The notes beneath the pieces are model-generated. The model was not told the origin of the DNA. It ran no database searches and saw only the letters and a list, made by a program, of their open reading frames with translations. Source: Guillardia theta CCMP2712 (taxonomy: Eukaryota > Cryptophyceae > Pyrenomonadales > Geminigeraceae). Taken from it: a stretch of 64,000 nucleotides of DNA. Of this stretch, positions 54,953 through 64,000 are shown piece by piece. Location of the stretch: assembly GCF_000315625.1 (NCBI RefSeq), contig NW_005434652.1, positions 96,667-160,666 on the forward strand, in the 5' to 3' direction. A program made the translations under genes and the position numbers. Numbering within the stretch: position 1 is the first letter of the stretch; each line of letters begins with the position of its first letter.

Positions 54953-55281
54953 GCAAAGGGAGTGAATTGTCTGCAGCCCGTCATCTACATGGAGTACGAG
55001 AGCAGCTCGCCCAAGTTGTTCAAGCTAATCAAATCGCTCGGAGGATACAAGTGCTACTCTCACGCGCCCCGGTATGACAACAACAGCAGGAGGCGCTTGC
55101 GATGAATTCGGCGCAGGTTGTACAAGGACAGCAACTTCAGAGGAGAAAAGATCAACATCTTCGGTCAGATCCGAAGCTTCAATGTCTACTGCGGTACTCC
55201 CTACACGCTCCTAGTCTTTCCTGACCCTGTGCAGTTGCAAAGTCATCGATGAAAGTTCCTGGTGAATTGTCAAGTTTTTGA
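52438..55281 (+). CDS. Membrane-anchored FkbM-family methyltransferase
   Basis: Exon 1 (52438-52452, MARLR) joins exon 2 (52842-52911) in phase to give MARLRTAAVALLGFSVLNIF, a signal anchor. Exon 3 (53029-53073) reads GVEEIYTSSQEIEQS. From 53472 comes HGKFMVNLNDIYIGASLLFY, then DLMKLNLPADGVVVDVG and NIGAMTVPLAKHVKQG (SAM-binding motif VDVGANIG across an intron), VVAFEPQRVINQLLGGN, LANVHVRRAACGQE, SLDDLDLARLDLLKV, GMEQGVLLGARHTIRKH, RPVIYMEYES and NVYCVAKSSMKVPGELSSF to TGA 55279-55281. This order is the FkbM methyltransferase fold, often O-methylating glycans; a Golgi/ER lumenal role is inferred from the anchor. Exons between 53074 and 53471 and around 54190-54720 are not fully resolved. Introns carry hexamer repeats. 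Confidence 0.78.
53323..53422 (+). repeat. (CTCCTG)n and (CTC)n repeats in FkbM intron
   Basis: CTGCTC/CTCCTG hexamers then pure CTC triplets, followed about 50 nt later by the GATTGCAG acceptor at 53471. Complement of the AGGAGC hexamer seen elsewhere. Confidence 0.85.
54888..54955 (+). repeat. (GGAGCA)n hexanucleotide in FkbM intron
   Basis: About eleven AGGAGC units within the last-but-few intron, between exons encoding ARHTIRKH and PVIYMEYES. Confidence 0.88.
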
Positions 55282-55673
55282 GAAGACAACTGACAAATTC
55301 CGATTGCAAGATTGGTTGAGGAGCAATGATCTAGATTCAATATCGCTCCCGTCGATATCACACGTCAGAAGATAATGACATGAGAGGAAAAGAGATGTAG
55401 AGAATGTGTCTATGAAAAATGTTGAAAATGTTAAGAGGTTGTACACTAGTAATTTACTTGTTTACATGAAACCGTTCGTTTCAAATTAGATATTCGTTGT
55501 ACAGTCAAAGGAGCCCTCTATTCATGTATGCGGAATACGCGTTTCAACAACCTTTTGTGACTTTCTTCAAGAGTCTTTTCCAGCTTCATCTCCACACATC
55601 TGATATCTCTTCTGACATATCTCATTACATCCCTTCTCATCTCATCTCATCTCATCTCATCCCTTCTCTTCTA
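55282..55673. other. Spacer between convergent genes, with (CATCT)n
   Basis: Mostly AT-rich. TCTCA/CATCT repeats at about 55637-55662 lie just beyond the stop of the minus-strand membrane protein. No gene seen. Confidence 0.5.
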
Positions 55674-58600
55674 CTACTTCTTATTGCATCGGGTGGAGAT
55701 TCTTTGACCGAGCAACCTTGCGTTCGCTATCCCGGCAGTGGATTCCTTAACTTCCACTCGAGACACTGTAAACCCAAGGTTCCCCCGCACGCTCCCGTTG
55801 ACGATGTTGGCGTCGCTGCTCTGAGGATCAGAAGCCCCGACGTCCTCATCAGATGCGATGCCTGCGATCCTGCGGCAAGAGTCAGAGGAGAAAGAGGAGG
55901 GGGAGGAGAAGTTCTAGGGAGGAGGGAGGAAAGAGATGAGCGAAGGGGAGGCAAAGGCAAGGGTTTGAGGAGAGGCAAGAGGGGAGGGAGGAGGGAGGAG
56001 GGAGGGGTAGAGTGAAAGGAGGAAGCGAGGGGGCGGAGGGAGAAGAGAGGACAGGACAGGCAGGGAGGAGGAGGAGATAGGAGGGCAAGGCTTACCTCGA
56101 CTCAATTCTTGACGCGGCGATTCGCTTCTCTTCGAGGCTATAGAAGTAGTCGCATGTCTCCATCGACTCCTGGGCTTGAAGGGTTGCCTCGCTCCTCGCC
56201 CCTTCCCCTCCATCCTCCAGTGTCTCTTCCGCTACTTGTAGCCCTTCCACATGCTGAAATGGCTTCTCCTCCTTCTCCTTCTCTTCTGTCTTCCCTCTAT
56301 CCTCTCTCTTTCCTCTCTTCTCCTCCTCTTTCTCAAGCGGCAAGACTTCGATCTGCTCGCCCTTTCGGGACGTGACCTGCTGCTGAATCTCGTGCATGTC
56401 TCGGTCTCGGGCGGTCACGTCAGGCGAGTCACGGGAGGGCAGGCGGGGGATGTCGATGCTGATGCTGTCGCGAGAGTTCGAGGCCTCTCCGCGCACTCCC
56501 GAGCTGCTGTCGGTCCCCTCAGCAGGCAACGAGGAGCTGAGCTCAGACCCGTGGAGGTCCGGGCTTGTGATGATCTGCGAGGTAAGGCTGACGACCTGGT
56601 CTGGCCCCAACCAGAGGGTGGAGGAATCAGCCTCTGCGTTTCCGTGCAGCACCGGCGGGGGAGGGGCGGGGGGAGGGGGAGGGCCGGTCAGGCTCGCGTC
56701 TACTTTCAGCGACTTGGCCATGCCCTTCCTCCTGCGCAACACGAACGCGAGCCCGACGGAGAGGAGGAAGGCGCCGGAGATAGAGGATGCGATGATGATG
56801 GTGTTGGACGAAGATGACGATGGTGCAGAGGTCGCCTGCGCGGAAGTTTGCTGTGGGGATGACACTTCCTGGTAGTTTGAGATGCCGACGAACCCGTTCT
56901 GCTTGATCTTGTCGTTGAGCGATGAGAACGACAACGCAGACGCGAAGTTTGCGATGCTGAAGTCTATCAGGTACGAGTGACTCGCCCTCCGTTTCAGCAG
57001 CATGATCTTAGACATGATGACGTCATCCGCCTTCACCCCAGCTGTTTCAGCGACTGACTGCCGGAAGGTCAACTGGTCAGAAACGCTCAAGTAGCTGTTG
57101 GTGGTGAGCTGGACCCGGTAGCTGGACACAAACCCCTTCACGCACTGTCCCTGACTCACTCCGTTACACCCGCTCCAGTAGTATCCGTCTCCGCAGGCTT
57201 TGACCGCACAGGCAGAGCAGCTGGCGTCCGCCATCTGCGAGCAAGGAGCGGACTGATACTCCGTCAGAGAGCAGGTGGAGCAGCTCCTGCACTCTCCTGT
57301 CGACCCAGAGCCGCATCCTGTCCTGTACTGCCCCGAGCTGCAGGAGAGCGAGCTGCAGCTCGAGCACTTGGCGTCGCTCTTCCACGAGCAGTTCTGCAGG
57401 GCAAACTCGTCGGCCTTACACCTGCGGCAGGCCCTGCAGTCGCCCTGGTAGGACGGGGAGCAGGCAGACAAGAAGCTCGAGGCGTTACATCGCTTGCATT
57501 GCACGCAGTCGCTCAAGGAGGAGGAGCCTTGCGTGGAGTTGCGATACGCCGGACATTCAAGGCACGTCCCTCTCGCCTGATCCTCGTACGTACCAGCAGG
57601 GCAGGCCTGACAGCCGTTGCTGGTGCTCTCGACATACCCGGGCATGCAGACGCAGCTCGTGCTGGAGGAGCTTGCTGCCGGCGACGTCGAGTGAGCGGGG
57701 CAGGCACTGCAGGAGCTTGACTCGTAGGAGGAGGAGTAGGTCCCAGCAGCACACGCCAGACACGCCTCGTTCGCCCTCTTGTAGCCGGGAAGGCACTGAC
57801 AGGACGTCTGACCCGTCTGAGTGGTCGTAGAGTTTTGCGGGCAGGAGGAGCAGAGGGAGTTTCCTCGTCCTGCCTTGTACTTGCCTGCGCTACATGCGCT
57901 GCACTCAGTGATGGAACTTCGCTCGTAGCCCTCGTTGCAGGTACACTGCGATATCATCAAGCTCTTAGCAGGTGAGGTCGAGTGAGCTGGGCAGGCAGCA
58001 CAGCTCGTGCCGGAGGTGTAGGAGCCCGCAAGATACTCGTCGGCAGCGCAGGTCGAGCAGTCCGTCTTCGTCTGATCGCAGTGACAGTCGTAGCTGCTGA
58101 CCGAGCCGGGGGCTGAGGTGAAGTTGACAGGGCATACTTCGCAGCTCGTCTGGTTGAGGCGACTGTTGAAGGTGCCGCTGGGGCAGAGCTGGCAGGTACC
58201 GTTGAGGAGGAAGGACCCAGTCATGCACACACAGTCTGCACTAGAGGCGCTTCCCTTCCCTGCCGTCGTCCTTCCGCTCGGGCATTTCTTACAGCTGACG
58301 GCCCCGTCGGCATCCGCGTACTCCCCCACCGGACATTGGCTGCACTCCTTGGCTCCCTTCACGTCAGAGAAGCTCCCGAGGCCGCACGGGGCGCAGGCGG
58401 ACTGGCCGAGCGAAGACGCGAAGGTCCCTGACGGGCAGCTCTCGCACGTGCGACCGTTGTCGGAGAAGCTTCCCTGACCGCAGGGGCTGCAGCCGACGTC
58501 AGAGTGCAGTCCGCAGGCTGTGGAGATGAAATGGCCGGCGGAGCAGTTGGAGCAGGCTCTGCAGGAGGCTGTAAGGCTGCCGCTGCATGCGAAGTAGCTG

Positions 58601-61600
58601 GAGGAGTTGTAGTAGACCCTGCAGTCCGAGCTCAGGCTTGACGTGATGTTGCACCCGTCGAGGTAGTATCCACTCCGACAGTCATACCATCGCACGCAGC
58701 TCGTCATGCTCTGATCCTGCCCCACGAAGACTCCGATGCTGCTTGAGCTGCTGGCTTGAAGGAGTCTGCGACCGGAGGAAGACTTGTTGCACTGGCATAT
58801 GACGTAACCGTTGTCAAACTCAGAAGCATTCATCTGACAAGCCATCTCTCCACCTGCGACCGTCGCACACAGCAGTTGTGTCTTCATGAGAGCGCGCTCG
58901 TAGTCGTTCTGGGGGAGTGAGATGGGGATGTAGAGGCTGACGGGCGTTGAGAGGGGCATGGCTCCCCACGCGTTGGAGTGGAGGGACAGCTGGACGAGGT
59001 GAGAACGAGACAGCAGGCTCTCGTTCATCTTCGCTCCCTCGAAGTGCATCAGGTTGGTCGAGATGAAGTAGTACGGGCCAGCCCCTGCAACCCCTTGAGG
59101 GAACTCAACCCGCATGGTGCTCTGCTCCCTTGCGCTCGCCTGGTCTGAAGGTAAGGGGACCGTCATCGCAGACGGAGAGTCCGACTGGTACGCTCGAATG
59201 CCCGACGAGACCAGTCCGGACTGAAAGTTCTTCTGCAGTCCGGGGATCATCGACTTGGCAAAAAGGCCGAGGTTGAGGTTGAGGTTGGTGCTGATGCTCG
59301 CGGCGCGCGCGTGGAGGTCAGCCCCGGTCTCGTTGAGCTCGAAGCTCATGCTCAAGCACGCGCTGGAGATGTCTGTCACAGACTGCACTGTGGAGCTCTT
59401 CTGAATGCTCCCCTGGTACTGGGCGATGAGGTCGGTGAGGAGAGATGAGATGTTGCCGGGGATGCTGACCCTTGCAGTTGGGATGATGCTGGAGACGGCG
59501 AGGAGGGTGTTCAAGACCTGGGAGTAGTAGCTCTCCGAGGGCAGCAACTTGTCTTTCTCTCCCAGCAGGGTGTCCAGCATAAAGTTGACGGCAGCGTCGC
59601 GGTTGGCTTGCGAAGAAGCTTCAATGGCTGCGGCAGAGATCATCTGATTCGCCCCGAACGAGTTCCCCTTGTCCACAGCGCTGGAGATCGACGCCTGCAC
59701 CTGATCCCACACCTCCATGAAGCTCTGACCCAACATGCGGCGGCGCCCCCACCCGACGGAGAGGACGTCGCTCACGTTGTGCGACTGAGACCCGAGGCTG
59801 TCGGTGACGAGCGCCAGGACTCGAATATTGCCTGACGGGAGCTGCATCTCGATAGAGCTGAGAAGAGAGGGAGGGAACCAGTGGACCTGCCCAGCTGCTG
59901 GGTCGAAGAAGCCGAAGGAGTAGCTCAGGGGCACGTTCACGTCAGACCAGCCGCTGCAGGTCATGACGAAGGTGTCGATGAGAGGCTTACCGGCCTTGAG
60001 ACATTCGCTGGAGGAGGAGGAGGAGGAGGAGGAGGAGGAGGAGGAGGAGGAGGAGAAAGATGGTTTGAGGCAGACTTGACAAGTTCCTCCTGAGGGTGGC
60101 GAGTTGATCTTTGTGCTCACCATGGCCTGCCCGACATAGGAGTTGAGAATACAGGAGAAGGTGATGTTGTAAGTGATTTCAGCAGTGAAAGCTGAGCCCT
60201 GCGCTATGAAACTGAAGCTCGTCCATCCCAGAGGAAACTCGTTTACGTTGGTGCTATCGGCAGAGAGCCGCGGGCTGATCTGCCATGAAGGAACGCTGGA
60301 GGGGTTGTCGCAGGATCCTTGCAGAGCCAGCTGGTCGGTAGAGCTCATGGTGATGAGGGAGTCTGACTGATCCAGGTTGCCGAAGGAGGCGATGGAAGCG
60401 ACGGGCACGTAGGTACTCGAGACATTGACTGTGATGCTGCTGCTGGAAGGGGTCAGCCCGGCCTTGAGGACAGTGAGGGTCATGAGGTAGGGGGAGAAGA
60501 GCGAGCCTCCTATCAGCGACGTGTTGAGGGAGATGGAGGGCCCCGACGGCATCGCAAACGCGTTTCCACTGTTGTCAGTGCAAGGGGAGGAGGCGCCGGA
60601 CACCATGTAGGAGCAGGTCCAGACGTACTGCAGGTTTTGATTGACGTTGGACGGCACGTTGGGATCGCGAGACTGGCTGCCGTCAAGGGTGAGAGCTGAA
60701 GACTGAGGGATGGAGACGTAGGAGCCTCCGCTGATCGAGGCGACGAGGGGGAGAGCGGAGGTGACCACCTGATAGGAGAAGGAGGTCGAGGACGCCAAGC
60801 CCTGCTGGGAGACCGTCAAGGTGAAGGTGTAAGTCTGCGCGGACTGCAGGGCCGACCAAGGGACCCACAAGATGCTGGAGGCTTGCGTGAGGTACTTGGA
60901 CTGTATGGCCGGCCCTTGCGCTTGCGACCACAGGAAGGTCATGCTAGTCTGAGCGGTGGAGCACTTGGAGTACTCGGCGCTGACGGTGACAAGCACGTCT
61001 TGATTGGGCTGAAGTTGCATGGGAGACGAGGGAGTCATCTTGATCTGCGGGATGGGACTCTGAACGCGCTCTACGGAGATGACTTGCTGGGTGCTGGAGA
61101 TACCCATGAAGTCCGTGACCACCAGCGCGATCATGTACGTGACGCCTGTCTTGAGGCTCGTCGAGCTCGGGTCAAAGGTGACTATACTAGCTGAGGTGGG
61201 GAGGAGGGAGAGGGTGGCGTTCAATGAGTTGTCGTTGAGGCAGCTCCACTGGTAGGTCAGGGGCCGGGAGCTCGCACTTGACGTCTGGATGACGAGCTGA
61301 GAACAAGCATCGATCTTCTGAGGAGCGTAGAGCTCTACCGCTGGTGGGGTGGGAACATTCGGAACGCTGATGACGGCCTGAGAGTTTGACTTGTGGGAGA
61401 TGCCGTTGAGGGTTCTGACGTTGACGACTCGTATGGAGTTACCAGGAATGACTGTGGCTCCTTGACCGAGCAGAATCGAAACCTGCGAGCTCGAGATCCA
61501 TGTGCAGCTGGGCGGGCTCGCGGCTCCCAACCCCAGCAGAGACGGCAGGATGGCTGAGCACGAGGAGGAGGTTCCCATCCCTCCCTGATCGGTCGGCTGG

Positions 61601-64000
61601 TCAAAGGTCAAACTAATCACGTTGCCGCTCCCTTGAAACCTGGCGCTGGTGACGCTGGGCGGGGACCAGTAGGAGAAGTCGGTCGAGGTCGAGATGGAGC
61701 TGTCTTGCAAGGAGGCAACCACAAGGCTCACCACCGCACTTCCATCTTCAAGGGAGCAGGATGCGCACGTGTAGTCCGGCGGAACGACCAGCATGTACAC
61801 CACGTTTGACTGCATGGAGATGAAGGTCACTTGCTTGGCTGGCAGACCTCCGACGGTGACTTGTAGGTCAGACTGGGCAGAGGCCAAGGACGTGTAGGGC
61901 ATCCCCTTGGCAGAGACGTTGAGCGCTTGACCGCCGGTCGTTGGAGACATGCAGCCTGTGCCGAGGCATCGGACGTACTTGGAGTCGTCGACGATGGCGA
62001 TGGAGAAGCTCAGCTGGTTCTGCCCTACCTGAGGGCTCAAGGTGAGATCTATGCCCCCACCCCAGATGCCCAACAGGTTCCTAGGCACGCCTATCTGAAA
62101 GCTGACCCGGTTCGCATCCAAGCTCTTGATCTCCGCTACCCCTCCGACAGTTCGCCCTTGAGATCCATCGAAGTTGAAGGTCGCGAGGGCAGGGCTGACC
62201 AGCTGTCCCTGCTCCACCTTCACCCTCTGAATCCACGAGTAGAGGTTGTCTACCACCACCTCCACCACGTTGTCTGAGCTCTGATCCAACAGGGCAGATG
62301 TCGGGACGTAGCCTAGCGGTGGCTTGTCGTCCAAGCAGTGATCCCTCACTATACAGGCCCCTCGCACTCGCGAGCATGATCGACAGAAGCGAGTTGAAGT
62401 CACCGAAGGGTTGGGTTGGTAGTATGCGAGTGTTGTCGAGGCGCTTGCGGAGTAGCTGCCGCACGTGCTGGGGAGCAGGGGAGAGGAGGAGGAGCTGGTG
62501 TATCCTATCGCGACCTTGACTTGTCCGGTGTAGACGCTGCCGAAGAGAGACTTGGAGGGGGGAGTCACCACCTCAACCTGCGTCCCTGAGGCAGCGCTGC
62601 TGACCTTGTGCACGCCACAAGCGATGGGGCATAAAGAAAATACGGTACAGTTGCACAAGTGATTGTTGAAGAGGAGCTTCACGCTGCCGACGGAAGTCAG
62701 AGGGAAGTGACTGAGGGTGAAGGTCATGCGGTAGGCCGCAGGTCCTCCCTCGGACAAGCTCGTCCTGCCGTCCACAGAGATCTGCTTCACGCTCTGCGCC
62801 AGCACCAGGGGGGTCCCGAAGACCTCAAGATAGAAGGTCAGAGGCCCGTTGACGCCCACGACGATCCCAGCAGCATCCAACGGAGGGACCAGCAGGTTGA
62901 CCTCGACATAGTTGACCGACGCGGAGGAAGTTCGGCTGACGATGGTGAACTTGTCAGTTGTTTTCGGACCCAAGGTGAAGGTGGAGCCCTGCAGCTCGCC
63001 TGTCTGCGGGTCCAGCAGCCCCCAGGCCTTGATGGTCACGTTCCCTCCTGTGGTGGGGAGACTGCAGGGAGAGACAAGAGACAGACGAGGAGTGAAGGTG
63101 TAGGTGAAGTTGACCGAGACTCCTCCTGCCTCCGCTGTCACGATGTACTTCTGAGCCGTTGCCTTACACTGAACATCCAAAGTGAGCTGTAAGTTCGCAC
63201 CAGCAGCAACAGAGCTGGAGACAGAGTAGGAAAGCCCGTTCATCTTCGGACTGGAGGTGGTTGGGAAGTTTCGAAGAACGACAGTGACTTTTTGAGAATC
63301 AGCCGATGAGCCGCAGACAAGTTGAGTGTTGGGACTGACGGCCAGGATCTTGGGAGTGTTTGTTGCCAAGAGGTCAATGGGGAAGGATAACAAGTTGCTT
63401 CCTGCCTGTATGCGGCAAGTCACAGACCCGACAAAGTCGTCAGGCCTAGAAATCGCTGAGATCAGACTGTAACTGCGGCAGCGACCGGCCCCGCTGCAGA
63501 TTGAGTTGACGGTGCTGATGGAGGCGCTGACGTTGCTGTCTGAGCAGGAGACATTAAAGGAGGAGGACGCGAGTCCACTCGGCAGGTTCTGGGCGGTAAG
63601 GAAGACTTGAAGGCTCAGGTCCGAGCTTGTCATGGGGTACTGCGTCGAGATTGAAGGAGGAGGATCCTTCAAGACTCGGACGGGGAACTCAGCAGAGAGC
63701 AGTCTTTGGATTTGGTCGTGACAGGGAGATGGGATATCATACCATTGACACATCCACTTCTGAGCTGTGAACCCTATCGTTACAGACAAGTTGCCAATGC
63801 TCCAGGACCCTGACGGGGGGGAGACGCTGAGCCAAACTTTTGTACTGGCGATGGTGGAGGACTGAATGGTAACGGTCGAGAAGACGCTCTGAGACCCGTC
63901 GGAGACATTAGCTGATGCCGCTGAGGTGAAGTTGGACTTTGGGAATCTGGAGATGTTCTTGACGTCAAGGTGAAGTTTCAAGGCATCAGACTCGTGGATG
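55674..64000 (-). CDS. Giant TIG/REJ/GPS-like/cysteine-rich type I membrane protein, N-terminus beyond window
   Basis: A very large exon runs from the right edge (frame open at 64000) to 56096. There TCGAG|GTAAGC is a donor, and the apparent stop is the TAA inside it. A second exon 55869-55674 joins in phase and adds 64 aa ending in TAG. More than 2690 aa are visible.

Order: IPT/TIG-like segments (ILAVSPNTQLVCGSS, LVSPCSLPTTGGNVTI, CMSPTTGGQALNVS) at about 63.4-61.8 kb. REJ/PKD-like region (LTYQWSCLNDNS, LTFLWSQ-type repeats) at about 61.3-59.8 kb, with a poly-Ser run. GPS-like segment GYVICQCNKSSSGRRLL at about 58.8 kb. Ephrin-receptor-like GCC2/GCC3 cysteine repeats (CPSGTFASSLGQSACAPC and others) at about 58.6-57.2 kb. 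A short domain, a single TM (IIIASSISGAFLLSVGLAFV) at about 56.8 kb, then an acidic cytoplasmic tail. Likely a surface adhesion or sensing receptor; the function is inferred from domains only. Confidence 0.9.
60010..60056 (-). repeat. (GGA)n coding for a poly-Ser run
   Basis: GGA/GAG triplets on the plus strand encode about 16 consecutive Ser within the extracellular part of the membrane protein. The run lies between the REJ-like region segments, next to SECLKAGKPLID. Confidence 0.9.

Noticed and set aside
56092-56097. TAA at the end of the long minus-strand frame as the true stop of the membrane protein
   Set aside because: The TAA is part of GTAAGC directly after TCGAG. Splicing to the CCGCAG acceptor before 55869 gives an in-phase exon with protein-like sequence and a later stop.

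Overview
This is eukaryotic nuclear DNA. Nearly every recognisable gene is split by short spliceosomal introns (often 40-60 nt). The flanks and introns are full of microsatellites, and a full-length copia LTR retrotransposon is present. Gene content points to a flagellated protist, probably an alga: Arp10 (dynactin), an Sfi1-like centrin-binding protein, a ciliary microtubule-inner-protein-like EF-hand protein, a plant-style LRR protein, and a TPR protein whose N-terminus resembles a signal peptide followed by a Phe-led transit peptide, as seen in algae with red complex plastids. A cryptophyte such as Guillardia would fit. That assignment is inference; no marker in the window proves it.

Layout. 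0-1.7 kb: minus-strand MSS51-like mitochondrial zinc protein, cut by the left edge. 2.5-5.4 kb: plus-strand actin-related protein 10 in 12 exons. 5.4-7.4 kb: minus-strand secreted LRR protein in 11 exons, ending 20 nt from Arp10. 7.4-16.3 kb: a GC-rich dispersed island split by a copia element (8122-15928) with matching 389-bp LTRs and 5-bp GATGT target duplications. 16.3-17.2 kb: unrecognised 295-aa ORF. 18.2-19.5 kb: pyroglutamyl-peptidase I, complete in 9 exons. 19.8-21.1 kb: an extended-SDR NAD-dependent epimerase-like protein. 21.9-28.3 kb: an intronless 2128-aa TPR protein. 28.9-32.4 kb: a 12-exon EF-hand/CIMIP2-motif protein. 33.7-37.4 kb: MCTS1 and mRNA cap guanine-N7 methyltransferase, divergent from a 120-nt spacer. 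37.6-40 kb: repeat islands. 40.2-41.6 kb: enolase. 43.4-45.1 kb: RGG-rich protein with a UAP56-binding-like motif. 45.3-46.5 kb: C-run island. 47.0-51.6 kb: Sfi1-like protein. 52.4-55.3 kb: membrane-anchored FkbM-family methyltransferase. 55.7-64 kb: very large TIG/REJ/GPS-like/cysteine-rich type I membrane protein, cut by the right edge.

The genes are mostly unrelated housekeeping and cytoskeletal functions, with no operon logic. Local themes are translation and mRNA maturation (MCTS1 next to the cap methyltransferase; the RGG adaptor-like protein) and flagella/centrosome (Arp10, Sfi1-like, EF-hand CIMIP2-like). Exon models were built by eye from homology, reading-phase continuity and GT/AG sites. 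Where every phase closes I treat the model as strong; where it does not I say so. Several introns appear to need GC, GA or TC donors. The least explained material is two kinds of dispersed intergenic island that often lie side by side: a GC-rich type built from a small vocabulary of words, and a type with spaced 4-5 nt G-runs.
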